Shown here in pieces: positions 22,668-32,252 of a stretch of 64,000 nucleotides of DNA. Origin of the DNA: an uncultured Alkaliphilus sp. Its GTDB lineage: Bacteria > Bacillota > Clostridia > Peptostreptococcales > Natronincolaceae. The notes beneath the pieces were generated by a model. That model was not told the origin of the DNA and ran no database searches. It saw nothing but the letters and a program-made list of their open reading frames with translations. The position numbers and the translations under genes were made by a program. Position 1 is the first letter of the stretch. The number at the start of each line of letters is the position of its first letter. The stretch is taken from NCBI GenBank assembly GCA_938074565.1, contig CALJEQ010000009.1, positions 1 to 64,000 of the forward strand, written 5' to 3'.

Positions 22668-24980
22668 ATGAAATTTAAAAGACTATGTAGTGGTGTATTG
22701 GTGGCAGGTCTATTATTAACCAATACAGCAGGTTTCGCTTCACAAGAGGCTACTGTAACTGAATCTTTACCTATGGAAAAAATGCAATCTTTAGAGAGTA
22801 AACACACGCAAGCAGAAGCAGAAAGAATAATGAAACAATATGTTAAGTCATTCTTTAACTTTGATCTAGACCAAAGCAGTGAAAATATGAATACTTTTAT
22901 TGAATTTAGAGATGATTGGTATTCAAAAAAAGGTATTTGGCAGTTAAACTATAACCAGCATAATAATGAAAAGTATGTATACGTTAACGTTACAATTGAT
23001 GACAAAACAGGTAACTTGCTTTCAATAAGAAAGCATGAAGGCAATACTAAAGAAAATACAAATATATCTCAATATACTTTTGCTGAAGCTAAAAAAGTTG
23101 CTTCAAATTTTATTAATAACAGATTAAACCCACAACTAATAAAACAATTATCAAGTGAACCAAAGCAACAATCTAATTATTATCATCCTTATGAATATAA
23201 TAGAGGAATGGGCTTACATGCCAGAGAATATTTTGTGTTCTTTGAAAGAGAGCATGATGGTATTCCTTTTATGAATGATGGAGTACATATAGGTGTTAAT
23301 AGTGCCACAGGAGAAGTTGTTTCCTATGAATACCGTTGGACAGAAGAAGAACTACCTAAACGTAACGGAGTGGTTGGAGAAGAAAAAGCAAGAGACGTAT
23401 TTAAAGAGTCAGTAGAGTTAGAATTAGGGTATATTCCAGTAACTGACTTTGGATATTATGGTTCGCCTATTAAAGACGTAAAATTAGTATATTATCCAAG
23501 TTATACATCAGGTCATTTAGTGGATGCTAACACAGGTGAATTAATAAACCAACATTCAACTAATAGAGACAGTACAAAGAAAATAGATGTATCACCACAA
23601 GAGAAAAAACAATTTAGTAGCTTAGAAAAGGTAAAAGTAGTTAGAAAAAATGAAATGTCAAAAGAAGAAGCCCTTAAAATGGCTACAAGTATTTTAAAAA
23701 GTCTTTATGGTGAAGTGAAAATAGAGTCATCCAGTTATTATTCAAACAAAGGCATGAACAATGAAAAAAATTGGAACATACAATTTAATATAGGTAATGA
23801 CCGACATGCTTATGGAAGTATTAATATTAATGCCATGACGGAAGAAGTAGTTAATCTGTACTACCATAATTGGTATAAAAAAGAAATGGCAATGGCAGAA
23901 GGCGACTTTACTCCTGTACTAGAATGGGAAGAAGCATATAAAAAATCAATTGAAATTATAAAAGAACTTTACCCTGATAAGTTGAAGGACGTTAGGACAG
24001 AACAAACATACTACAATAACTTTTATGAAATAAATGGTGAAAAGTATAATAATCCTGAATATCACTTTAACTTTAGCAGAGAAGCCCACGGAATCATTTT
24101 TAACCATAACAATATTTCTGTGGCCTTCGATAACACAACGGGGCTACTTCAAAGTCTATATTATAGATGGGATGATATTACCCTTCCAAAACCAGAGGGT
24201 ACAATTGCAAAAGAAAAAGCACTAGATATTTATGTGGAGCAAACAAAAACAGAACTAGCTTATGGTTCAATTCAACCAAAGGAAGAAAAAGCTACACCTG
24301 AATTAAAGTTAGTTTATAGAAACTTACCAAAAGGAGAGTTTTTATTTCATACTATTGATGCAAAAACAGGTAAGTTTTTAGATTATAGAGGTATGGAAGT
24401 AAAAGAAGAAAAACAAAAAGCAGATTCTACTGCAAAATTATTAGAAGGACATTGGGCTGAAAGAGAATTAACCATTATGTATGATAATGGAGTAGTAGAT
24501 TTACAAAACTTTAATTTAGCAGAAGAAGTTCCTAAAAAAGAGATTATTAGAATGATGGTTAGGGCAATGGGTTCCGGTTATTACCACATGAGTGGAGAAA
24601 CTAAATTAATGTTTACAGACATTAATGAAGATAATCCTTACTATGAGGACATAAAAACAGCAGTAAGAATGGGTATAATAAAAAATGAAGCGGTTGCATT
24701 TGATGGAGACAGCCATATTTCTAGAGAAGAAATGGCAGTTATGTTAGTTAAATTAGCAGGACTTGAAAAACTTGCTAATATTAAAGGCATACATACATTA
24801 CCAGTGGCTGATATTGACGAAATTAACCCAGAATATTTAGGTCATACTGCTTTAGCTTATGGGTTAGATGTAATTAAAGGAGACGGCGAAAATTATAAGC
24901 CTAAAGAAAGAGTTACTTTTGTTCAGGCAGCAGTATCTATTTATAGAGGGTTTAAGAACATGTTTAATATTTTTAGATAA
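22668..24980 (+). CDS. S-layer-anchored protein with duplicated YcdB-type module
   Basis: 770 residues. A signal peptide (1-25, cleavage near GFAS|QE) is followed by two copies of a module of about 280 residues. The parallels include WQLNYNQ/WNIQFNI, FFEREHDGIPF/FSREAHGIIF, SYEYRWTEEELPKRNGV/LYYRWDDITLPKPEGT, and HLVDANTGE/HTIDAKTGK. These resemble the PepSY-like YcdB/YcdC repeats. Residues about 590-765 form three SLH motifs (GHWAERELTIMYDNGVV, FTDINEDNPYYEDIKTAVRMG, ADIDEINPEYLGHTALAYGL), which bind secondary cell-wall polymer. A surface-exposed role is therefore well supported; the exact function is unknown. AAGGGGTGG precedes the ATG. Monocistronic. It follows the peptide-signalling pair and could be under its control. 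Confidence 0.82.
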   Translation: MKFKRLCSGVLVAGLLLTNTAGFASQEATVTESLPMEKMQSLESKHTQAEAERIMKQYVKSFFNFDLDQSSENMNTFIEFRDDWYSKKGIWQLNYNQHNNEKYVYVNVTIDDKTGNLLSIRKHEGNTKENTNISQYTFAEAKKVASNFINNRLNPQLIKQLSSEPKQQSNYYHPYEYNRGMGLHAREYFVFFEREHDGIPFMNDGVHIGVNSATGEVVSYEYRWTEEELPKRNGVVGEEKARDVFKESVELELGYIPVTDFGYYGSPIKDVKLVYYPSYTSGHLVDANTGELINQHSTNRDSTKKIDVSPQEKKQFSSLEKVKVVRKNEMSKEEALKMATSILKSLYGEVKIESSSYYSNKGMNNEKNWNIQFNIGNDRHAYGSININAMTEEVVNLYYHNWYKKEMAMAEGDFTPVLEWEEAYKKSIEIIKELYPDKLKDVRTEQTYYNNFYEINGEKYNNPEYHFNFSREAHGIIFNHNNISVAFDNTTGLLQSLYYRWDDITLPKPEGTIAKEKALDIYVEQTKTELAYGSIQPKEEKATPELKLVYRNLPKGEFLFHTIDAKTGKFLDYRGMEVKEEKQKADSTAKLLEGHWAERELTIMYDNGVVDLQNFNLAEEVPKKEIIRMMVRAMGSGYYHMSGETKLMFTDINEDNPYYEDIKTAVRMGIIKNEAVAFDGDSHISREEMAVMLVKLAGLEKLANIKGIHTLPVADIDEINPEYLGHTALAYGLDVIKGDGENYKPKERVTFVQAAVSIYRGFKNMFNIFR

Positions 24981-25008
24981 AATAACAACTACAAAATAAT
25001 ACCTACAA

Positions 25009-25047
25009 AAGAAGTGAAAATATTTTATTTTTCACTTCTTTTTTTTA
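25009..25047 (+). terminator. Terminator after the SLH protein
   Basis: A 12-bp stem AAGAAGTGAAAA / TTTTCACTTCTT (25009-25020, 25029-25040) followed by eight or more T residues. Confidence 0.9.
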
Positions 25048-25179
25048 TTTAATGCACATATAAATATATAGAATTTATACTGGACGAACTGACCTTTTTA
25101 TAAACTTTTATAACATAATTTAACAGGAGCTAAATATTATTATAATAAGACTTTTTATATTGTGGGAGGAGGAAAATAA

Positions 25180-26754
25180 ATGCCTATTGAGTTGATAAAG
25201 GATGTATTTTCAGCAGATCAAATAGTCGGTCAAGATACTGCACAGGCCATTATAGAGGGAGATATTCTGGTGCCAGATGTAAAACCAGATATTACAAGAG
25301 TAATCTCTGTTGATGGTATGATACAAGTAACAAAGAGAGAAGTTTTAGAGAATAAAATTAATACCGAGGGAGTTGTTAAGTTTAAAATTCTTTATGTTTC
25401 TGATCGAGGAGAAGAACCTCTATACAGCATAGATAGTAGTACGGGTTTTAAACAGTCCATCCCAATAGATGGTATAAATTCAAAGATGAAGGCAGAAGTG
25501 CAGGGGGAAATAGAGCATATTGACTTTACCATCAATAATGAGAGAAAAATAGGAGTAAAAGCAGTAGTAAACTTAGAAGGAATAGCTCTAGAAACTAGAC
25601 AACAAGAGTTGACAAAGGAAGTAAGTGGTCTAACTGATTTACAGGTTTTAAGGGAGCAACTACAATATACCGATGTTGTAGGAGAGAGTACAACAGAAAC
25701 ATTAGTAAAAGACACCTTTGAAATTGAAGAAGATATGCCTGGTGTCAGTGAAATATTAAAATGGAATGCAAGAGCCATAGAAAAAGAAACAAAAATAACC
25801 GAAGGAAAGGTTATTGTGGCAGGTACTATGATGGTGGAGTTACTTTACATAGGTGAAGACGATGAAAGCAGTCTTAACATATTTAAGAAAGAAATTTCCT
25901 TCACTCATTTTACCGAAATAAAAGATGTTTATAGTGATATGAAATATAAACTAAGACTAAATGTAGATGAACTGTATACTGAGGTAAAAGAGAATATACA
26001 AGGTGAGAGAAAAATTATTGAAGTAGAAAGCGTAACCAGTGTAGCTGTAAAAGTAATGGATAGTCAAAGTAGAGAGTTAATTGTAGATGCGTATTCACCA
26101 AATCAATCTTTAAAGGTTTCTAAAAATGAAGTTACTTTTAAAGAAAACATAGGAATGAATCGGGCCCATATGATGTTAAGAGAGACTTTAGATATACCTA
26201 GTAACAAACCAGAGATAAAAAGGATGTTCTCCTTGCAGGCAAAGCCTATTTTAACCGATTATAATCTAATTGAAGATAAGGCAATTATAGAAGGCATATT
26301 AGAAACAACAGTCATCTATCTGTCGGAAGAGGAGCAACAGCCCCTATATAGCTTTATGCATGAGATACCTTTTAGACACTATGTAGACATTGATGGTTTA
26401 AAAGAAAATATGGAGGCAAAAGTTGAATTATCCATAGAAGAAGTTGATTATAGTCTGGTAAACAATAGCCAAGTTGACATTAAAATAAATATTGGAGCCA
26501 CCTGCGAAGCCTATATCGAAAAAGTAATAGAAGTGGTTAATGGCATAGAAGAATTAGATGAAAGTTTAGATATGTCAAAAAAACCTAGTTTATCAATTTA
26601 CTTCATGCAACAAGGAGATACTTTATGGCAGGTTGCTAAAAAATATCATACAACCGTCAAACAAATACTAGATAGTAACAATATAACTACTATAGAAGAT
26701 ATAAAAGCAGGAGACTACATATTAATCGAAAAAATTCATAATTTTAAATTTTAA
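25180..26754 (+). CDS. DUF3794 (SPOCS) and LysM domain protein, spore-associated
   Basis: 524 residues. The N-terminal half has the DUF3794 pattern (DQIVGQDTAQAIIEGDILVP, then VPDVKPDITRVISVDG and VVKFKILYVSD), repeated in the second half around SLQAKPILTDYNLIEDKAII. A LysM motif ends the protein (FMQQGDTLWQVAKKYHTTVK, to about residue 520), which binds glycan. DUF3794 proteins are found in spore-formers and are associated with the spore surface. No signal peptide is present, consistent with assembly from the mother-cell cytoplasm. A GGGAGGAGG ribosome site precedes the ATG. It directly precedes ispE, its usual neighbour in clostridia. Confidence 0.85.
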   Translation: MPIELIKDVFSADQIVGQDTAQAIIEGDILVPDVKPDITRVISVDGMIQVTKREVLENKINTEGVVKFKILYVSDRGEEPLYSIDSSTGFKQSIPIDGINSKMKAEVQGEIEHIDFTINNERKIGVKAVVNLEGIALETRQQELTKEVSGLTDLQVLREQLQYTDVVGESTTETLVKDTFEIEEDMPGVSEILKWNARAIEKETKITEGKVIVAGTMMVELLYIGEDDESSLNIFKKEISFTHFTEIKDVYSDMKYKLRLNVDELYTEVKENIQGERKIIEVESVTSVAVKVMDSQSRELIVDAYSPNQSLKVSKNEVTFKENIGMNRAHMMLRETLDIPSNKPEIKRMFSLQAKPILTDYNLIEDKAIIEGILETTVIYLSEEEQQPLYSFMHEIPFRHYVDIDGLKENMEAKVELSIEEVDYSLVNNSQVDIKINIGATCEAYIEKVIEVVNGIEELDESLDMSKKPSLSIYFMQQGDTLWQVAKKYHTTVKQILDSNNITTIEDIKAGDYILIEKIHNFKF

Positions 26755-26757
26755 AGA

Positions 26758-26784
26758 AAAGACCGCACAATTAAGCGGTCTTTT
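26758..26784 (+). terminator. Terminator after the DUF3794-LysM gene
   Basis: AAAGACCGC / GCGGTCTTT (26758-26766, 26775-26783) with an 8-nt loop and T run, immediately after the stop codon. Confidence 0.9.
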
Positions 26785-26888
26785 CTATGCTAATCAGAAA
26801 AATTTTATAATATTAAATGATTTTGCAGGAAAAAAAACCTTTGGTATATAATATATAAGTAAGTGTAATTATGAAGGAGTTGGTGGGG

Positions 26889-27764
26889 ATGAGGGAGATC
26901 CAATTAAAATCGAGAGCTAAAATTAATTTATCCCTAGATGTATTAAAGAAAAGGGAAGACGGTTACCATGAAGTTCAAATGATTATGCAACAAATTGATC
27001 TTTATGACCGTATACTTTTGAGGGAGAGGAAAGATAATAAAATTCAAGTTATTAGTAATTGCGAATTTATTCCTAAAGATTCTGGTAATATAGCCTATCA
27101 AGCAGCGTTAAAAATGCGAAACCATTGTAAATCGCCCTATGGTTTAGATATACATATAGAAAAAAATATTCCAGTTGCTGCGGGGTTAGCAGGAGGAAGT
27201 TCTAATGCCGCTGCTGTAATTAAAGGATTAAATGAATTTTGGAATCTTAAATTAACAACAAAAGAATTGATGGAAATTGGTGTTACTATAGGTGCTGATG
27301 TACCTTTTTGTATTATGGGTGGAGCAGCATACGCAGAAGGAATTGGCGAAAAACTGACACCCATTACAGGTTTAAAAAATGTTTGGATGGTTATTGCTAA
27401 GCCAGCCATTTCTGTTTCAACAGCAGAAGTATATGGGCAATTAGATTTGTCAAAACTATTAGATAGACCTAATACAATAGAATTGCTGGAAACCATAGAA
27501 ACTGGTGATGTTACAATTTTATCTAAAAACATGAGAAATGTGTTGGAATCAGTAACCGAGAACAAACATCCAGTTATTAAAGAAATAAAAAATAAGATGA
27601 TGGAGTTTAATGCCTTAGGAAGTATGATGTCAGGTAGTGGCCCTACGGTTTTTGGTATTTATAAAAACTATGAACGGGCAAAGTCCGCCTACGAAAATCT
27701 ATCCCTATTATATAAACAGACATATATGGTACAAAGCTATTGTAGGAGGAATGAAGATGAATAA
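26889..27764 (+). CDS. ispE: 4-diphosphocytidyl-2-C-methyl-D-erythritol kinase IspE
   Basis: About 291 residues. It is the GHMP kinase of the non-mevalonate isoprenoid pathway, phosphorylating CDP-methylerythritol at the 2-hydroxyl. The N-terminal SRAKINLSLDVLKKREDGYHE, the ATP loop PVAAGLAGGSSNAAAVIKGL and the C-terminal MMSGSGPTVFGI are all diagnostic. The ATG at 26889 is favoured because AAGGAG precedes it; an ATG at 26871 lacks such a site. The stop overlaps the start of the next gene by 8 bp, so translation is coupled. Confidence 0.96.
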   Translation: MREIQLKSRAKINLSLDVLKKREDGYHEVQMIMQQIDLYDRILLRERKDNKIQVISNCEFIPKDSGNIAYQAALKMRNHCKSPYGLDIHIEKNIPVAAGLAGGSSNAAAVIKGLNEFWNLKLTTKELMEIGVTIGADVPFCIMGGAAYAEGIGEKLTPITGLKNVWMVIAKPAISVSTAEVYGQLDLSKLLDRPNTIELLETIETGDVTILSKNMRNVLESVTENKHPVIKEIKNKMMEFNALGSMMSGSGPTVFGIYKNYERAKSAYENLSLLYKQTYMVQSYCRRNEDE

Positions 27765-28434
27765 TTTACAAAATCTAAAGATAGAGGGGTTTAAACCCTT
27801 AAGGGAAATTGTATTTGAAAACCTAAGGGAGGCAATACTAGAAGGAAGACTAGAACCAGGTCAAAGAATGATGGAAATTCAATTGGCAGAACAACTGGGG
27901 GTTAGTCGAACCCCAGTTAGAGAAGCTATACGAAAGTTAGAACTAGAGGGACTAGTGATAATGATTCCACGTAAAGGTGCATACGTAGCAGATGTTTCTA
28001 TTAAAGACATCCTAGAAGTATTGGAGATTAGAGCGATTTTGGAAGGTTTAGCAGCTTCCCTAGCAGCAACTAGAATGTCTGATGAAGAAATAGACGAACT
28101 AGAGATGATTTCCTACCAATTTAAAAAGTGCTATCAGAAGGATGATATAGAAGGAATGATTGAAAAAGATGTAGAGTTCCATGACCGTATCTTCAATTCC
28201 GCTAGAAATGAAAAATTAAATCATATTGTTCAAGGTTTAAGGGAGCAAATCTATCGTTTTCGTGTAACGTATATATCTGAATACAATAAGGCTAAAGAAC
28301 TGGTGGAAGAACATGAAAATATTTTGGAAGCTATTTCTCAAAGGGATGCAGAAAAAGCAAATGAGTATGCGTTAAAACACATTGAAAATTTAGGAAGTCA
28401 TATGATGGAGTCAGTATTAAAAAATAAAGAATAG
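27757..28434 (+). CDS. GntR-family regulator, FadR/FCD subgroup
   Basis: 225 residues. Residues about 14-75 are the GntR winged helix (LREIVFENLREAILEGRLEP, QLAEQLGVSRTPVREAIRKL), followed by an FCD ligand-binding helical domain with the metal-binding residues in EKDVEFHDRIF and HENILEAI. Such regulators respond to organic acids; the ligand is unknown here. The ATG at 27757 overlaps the ispE stop and is placed by TAGGAGGA. A GntR gene after ispE is a common clostridial arrangement. Confidence 0.9.
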   Translation: MNNLQNLKIEGFKPLREIVFENLREAILEGRLEPGQRMMEIQLAEQLGVSRTPVREAIRKLELEGLVIMIPRKGAYVADVSIKDILEVLEIRAILEGLAASLAATRMSDEEIDELEMISYQFKKCYQKDDIEGMIEKDVEFHDRIFNSARNEKLNHIVQGLREQIYRFRVTYISEYNKAKELVEEHENILEAISQRDAEKANEYALKHIENLGSHMMESVLKNKE

Positions 28435-28465
28435 AAATAAGATACCATTAGGAGGACACAACTAA

Positions 28466-29200
28466 ATGCATGCAGTAATCTTAGCAGGAGGAAACTTGGG
28501 GGAGGAAAATTCTTTTAATAGCAATAAAGCTTTATTTAACTTTAACGGTGTTCCAATGATTAAACATATTATTAGTGCATTGAAACAGTCCAATGAAGTG
28601 GATAAAATTATAGCTATTGGCAACAAAGAGATATTGCAAGAAGTTATAGGAGAAGAAGTAGACCTGTTAGTGGAGGATAAAAAAACAATAATAGATAATT
28701 TACTAGAGATAAGTAGATTGTTCTCTAAAGAAAAACAGATATTAATAACCACCTGTGATATACCACTTCTAAAAGGTGAAATGATAACCCATTTTATTAA
28801 GGCGGGTTTAAATCAAAAAAAAGAACTTATATACCCCATTGTAGAAAAAACTATATGTATAAATGCTTTTCCAGATGTAAAAAGAACCTTTGTACCTTTA
28901 AGGGAGGGGTCTTTTACAGGTGGAAATTTAGTTTTACTTGATCCTTCTTCCATAACAAAGATAGAAAAGGTAGCCCGTTTAATGGTGGAGAACCGAAAAA
29001 ATCCCTTGAAAATGAGTAGAATACTAGGGATAAAGTTTCTTCTTCTGCTTTTAATTAAAAGGCTAACCCTACATAATATAGAAAAATATATAGAAAAACG
29101 CTGGCGTATAACAGCTAAAGCAATAATAAATGATTACCCGGAAGTGGGTAATGACATCGACCGTATGGAAGACATAGCTATATTGGAAAAATATACATAA
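28466..29200 (+). CDS. MobA-like NTP-transferase family protein
   Basis: 244 residues with a nucleotidyltransferase fold. MHAVILAGG is the nucleotide-binding loop, SNKALFNFNGVPMI the conserved lysine/pocket segment, and TTCDIPLL the metal aspartate region. The normal GxxxRMG loop is replaced by GNLGEENSFNS, so this is a divergent member. The C-terminal third (KMSRILGIKFLLLLLIKRLT, HNIEKYIEKRW) is a helical extension found in related clostridial proteins. The substrate is unknown. It lies between the GntR gene and the germination operon; AGGAGG precedes the ATG. Confidence 0.75.
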   Translation: MHAVILAGGNLGEENSFNSNKALFNFNGVPMIKHIISALKQSNEVDKIIAIGNKEILQEVIGEEVDLLVEDKKTIIDNLLEISRLFSKEKQILITTCDIPLLKGEMITHFIKAGLNQKKELIYPIVEKTICINAFPDVKRTFVPLREGSFTGGNLVLLDPSSITKIEKVARLMVENRKNPLKMSRILGIKFLLLLLIKRLTLHNIEKYIEKRWRITAKAIINDYPEVGNDIDRMEDIAILEKYT

Positions 29201-29217
29201 GACATACTTTTTTTAGG

Positions 29218-29247
29218 ACTATCCTTTTAAATAAGGGTAGTTTTTTT
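29218..29247 (+). terminator. Terminator after the NTP-transferase gene
   Basis: ACTATCCTT (29218-29226) pairs with AAGGGTAGT (29233-29241, one G-U pair) followed by seven T residues. Confidence 0.85.
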
Positions 29248-29330
29248 ATGTTAATAAACAGTTTTATGATTTTTTGTATATTAAATCCTTAAAGTGTAAA
29301 AATTATAATTAGAAATAAATTGAAAAGTGG

Positions 29331-29546
29331 GTGGAAAAAGTGGAAATCATTAAAAAGTTAGCAGGATTGTTTAATAGCTATATTTTAGTAATGATTTTAT
29401 TAATAGGTGCTTATACGTTATTTGTAGATGTAACAAAGCTAAAAAAACGAGAATATATTAGGGAAATGAAAATAGCCAAATACATATCCTATTTTTATAT
29501 TTTTGGTGGGCTAATAACTTTTATTGCTATAAATATATTTATGTAG
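29331..29546 (+). CDS. Small two-span membrane protein at the head of the germination operon
   Basis: 71 residues from a GTG (a second GTG at 29340 is a possible start). Two hydrophobic spans, about 15-31 and 50-70, are separated by a basic loop (TKLKKREYIREMKIAK). It appears to belong to the small CLC_0170-type family found beside ger genes in clostridia, from memory. It ends 13 bp before gerKA and is probably co-transcribed. A part in germinant-receptor assembly is inference from position, like the small D subunits of some GerA-type receptors. Confidence 0.65.
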   Translation: MEKVEIIKKLAGLFNSYILVMILLIGAYTLFVDVTKLKKREYIREMKIAKYISYFYIFGGLITFIAINIFM

Positions 29547-29559
29547 AGGAGGGAATGTT

Positions 29560-31140
29560 ATGGGATTTTGGAATCGCTTTTTTGGAGGAAAAAAGAAGGG
29601 GGAAGATACAGTTAAAACAGTACCCCATAAAAGCATAAAAAAGAACTTAGAAACAATTAAGGAAATAATGACAGATTGTGATGACATAGTCTACAGAGAA
29701 GTAGAAATTGGTACACAAAATGAATTTAAAGCTGCCCTAATTTATGTTGATGGTATGGCAGATAAAATGTTATTAAATAAATTTGTTTTAAATAATTTAA
29801 TGGTTAGCAGTAGAATGGTTGAACCCAATGGAGAAAATATAAAAAATCAACTATATAAACAATTAAAAGACCATACATTAACAGTAACAGAACTCAGTGA
29901 AGTAGAAAGCATTGAAGAAGCTGTTGGCTTTATGTTAAGTGGTGAAACGATACTACTATTAGATAATTATAACAAAATTATTATAGTAGCTTCAAAGGGA
30001 TTTTCTTCGAGGAGTATTTCAGAACCTTCCACCGAGACGGTAATACGTGGCCCGAGAGATGGTTTTACAGAAACTTTTAGGGTGAATACAACATTAATTC
30101 GCAGGAGAATTAGAGATTCAAAATTAAAGGTAAAATCAATGCAAATAGGTAAACGCTCAAAAACAGATGTGGCAGTTATGTATATTGATGATATTGTAAA
30201 TAAAGGAATTCTTAAAGAAGTAAATAAGCGTTTAAAGATGATTGATATAGATACAATTTTAGATAGTGGATATATAGAACAATTGATAGAAGATGACTGG
30301 ACATCCCCTTTCCCACAAATACAAAATACAGAAAGACCCGATGTGACGGCGTCGGCTTTATATGAAGGGAGAGTTGCAATTGTGGTGGATAACAGTCCTT
30401 TTGTACTACTGGTACCTGCTACAATTAATGCAATGATGCAGTCTTCAGAAGACTATTATGAGCGATGGAACATTGCATCGGCAGTAAGGCTATTAAGATA
30501 TTTTGCAGCCACCATATCTTTAATATTACCATCTTTATATGTTGCAATTACCTCTTTTCATCCACAAATGATTCCCACCCAATTGGCATTGGTGTTGGCG
30601 GTTAACCGAAAAACAGTACCTTTTCCTGCAATAGTAGAAGCCCTTATAATGGAGACCACCATTGAGCTTTTAAGGGAAGCGGGGGTTAGACTACCAGGCC
30701 CAATTGGGGCAACCATCGGGATTGTAGGAGGTTTAGTTATTGGACAGGCAGCAGTAGAAGCAGGAATAGTTGCACCATTAATGGTAATCATTGTGGCGGT
30801 AACTGCAATTGCTTCCTTCGCAGTTCCCAGTTATAACGTAGCCATAGGCTTTAGGCTTTTACGGTTCTTGTTTATTTTTGCTGCTGGGTTTTTAGGGCTT
30901 TATGGTGTAATGTTGGCGATTCTGTTGGTATTAATTCATTTGTGTAGCTTAAAAAGCTTTAATGTACCTTATTTATCACCCTTCGTAAATTATATAGACG
31001 AATCTGGAGATTTAGGTGATACATTTATTAGAGTACCCCTTATTGCTATGAATAATCGTAATGCCCATGCCAATGATAAACAAAGAAATCGAATGGACGA
31101 TAAAAGAAAAGAGTACTTTGGTATCGAGGAGGATAAATAA
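29560..31140 (+). CDS. gerKA: Spore germination receptor A subunit (GerKA/GerAA family)
   Basis: 526 residues. A hydrophilic N-terminal region (1-260) contains the ligand-binding domains of GerA-type A subunits (IKKNLETIKEIMTDCDDIVY, FVLNNLMVSSRMVEP, VIRGPRDGFTETFRVNTTLI). The C-terminal membrane domain has TRPDVTA-like NTERPDVTASALYEGRVAIV, then VPFPAIVEALIMETTIELLREAGVRLPG-type family text (given here only in part) and several spans. It forms the germinant channel in the spore inner membrane. GAGGAGGGA precedes the ATG. The stop codon overlaps the next start (TAATG). Confidence 0.93.
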   Translation: MGFWNRFFGGKKKGEDTVKTVPHKSIKKNLETIKEIMTDCDDIVYREVEIGTQNEFKAALIYVDGMADKMLLNKFVLNNLMVSSRMVEPNGENIKNQLYKQLKDHTLTVTELSEVESIEEAVGFMLSGETILLLDNYNKIIIVASKGFSSRSISEPSTETVIRGPRDGFTETFRVNTTLIRRRIRDSKLKVKSMQIGKRSKTDVAVMYIDDIVNKGILKEVNKRLKMIDIDTILDSGYIEQLIEDDWTSPFPQIQNTERPDVTASALYEGRVAIVVDNSPFVLLVPATINAMMQSSEDYYERWNIASAVRLLRYFAATISLILPSLYVAITSFHPQMIPTQLALVLAVNRKTVPFPAIVEALIMETTIELLREAGVRLPGPIGATIGIVGGLVIGQAAVEAGIVAPLMVIIVAVTAIASFAVPSYNVAIGFRLLRFLFIFAAGFLGLYGVMLAILLVLIHLCSLKSFNVPYLSPFVNYIDESGDLGDTFIRVPLIAMNNRNAHANDKQRNRMDDKRKEYFGIEEDK

Positions 31141-32252
31141 TGAATTTTAATAATGAAAAAGTTTCCCTCTCCCAGATGGGAAGTATCTTAGTGCTGACAA
31201 TGGTAGGGACTGGTATATTAACCCTACCCAGGTCATTGGCTGAAGCAGTAGGAACTGATGGTTGGTTATTAATCTTAATAGGAGGGGCTATCTGTATAGG
31301 GCTTTTGTTTATCCATAGCTATATAGTTAAATCCTTCCCAGGAAAGAGTTATATGGAAATTATAGCCTGCAACCTTTCTAAACCTGTTTCCTATGTTGTA
31401 ACAGCTCTGTTAGCAATTTATTTTATTGGACTAAACGCCTTCTTAATTAGGATTTTTTCAGAGGTAGTAAAAATGTTTTTACTACTGAGAACCCCTATAG
31501 AAGTAATAATTTTCAGTATAGTATTGATGGCGGCATATTTGGCTCGTCAAGGAATAGAAACATTGGGAAGATTAGCAGAGCTTTTATTACCTTTAATTTT
31601 AGTACCATCATTAATCTTATTTCTTTTAGCAATGGTTGGAGGAGATATAACAAATTTGTTGCCAGCAGTAACAACTACACCAAAGGAAATATTAGAGGCT
31701 TTGCCAATAGTAATTTTTAGTTATTTAGGGTTTGATATTATTTTGATTTTTGGCATCTATGTTAATAAACCTAATAAAGTAATTAAGTCCAGCACGAAGG
31801 CATTAGTTTTTGTAGTGTTGCTTTATACAATTTTAAACATTGTAACAATTTCAACTTTTGGTGAGAAGCAAACAACCCATCTAATTTGGCCCACCATAAG
31901 TCTTTTTAAAACCATTGAGTTTCCAGGGCTCTTTATAGAGAATGTAGAAGGATTTGTAATGGCACTATGGGTACTGATTGTATTTATGTCTATAGCTCCT
32001 TTATTATTGGTAGCCACCACCCTTTTAGGAGACTTATTTACAGTAAGGGATAATAAATATTTTGCATTGCCACTTTTACCTCTGCTCTATTTTATTGCCC
32101 TTTTAGGGGATAGTTTAGCAGAGGCATATGCCTATTTAGAAAAATTTATCAATTATACAGCTCCCTTTGTTTTGGTCATTATCCCAGTATCAATTTTAAT
32201 TTCAATGTTTATAAGGAGACGGTTAAGAAGGGAAGGGAATACAAATGTTTAA
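31140..32252 (+). CDS. gerKB: Spore germination receptor B subunit, permease type (GerKB)
   Basis: 370 residues with about ten membrane spans of the amino acid-polyamine transporter superfamily (GerAB family). The N-terminus (KVSLSQMGSILVLTMVGTG, LTLPRSLAEAVGTDGW) and GRLAELLLPLILVPSL segments are typical. It senses the germinant in GerA-type receptors. It begins on the last base of the gerKA stop codon and overlaps gerKC by 8 bp, so the three subunits are translationally coupled. Confidence 0.93.
   Translation: MNFNNEKVSLSQMGSILVLTMVGTGILTLPRSLAEAVGTDGWLLILIGGAICIGLLFIHSYIVKSFPGKSYMEIIACNLSKPVSYVVTALLAIYFIGLNAFLIRIFSEVVKMFLLLRTPIEVIIFSIVLMAAYLARQGIETLGRLAELLLPLILVPSLILFLLAMVGGDITNLLPAVTTTPKEILEALPIVIFSYLGFDIILIFGIYVNKPNKVIKSSTKALVFVVLLYTILNIVTISTFGEKQTTHLIWPTISLFKTIEFPGLFIENVEGFVMALWVLIVFMSIAPLLLVATTLLGDLFTVRDNKYFALPLLPLLYFIALLGDSLAEAYAYLEKFINYTAPFVLVIIPVSILISMFIRRRLRREGNTNV

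Noticed and set aside
25085..25140. Sigma-K/E promoter before the DUF3794-LysM gene (CATAATTTA)
   Set aside because: The -10 fits CATANNNTA but the nearest AC-type -35 is at the wrong distance (20 bp).
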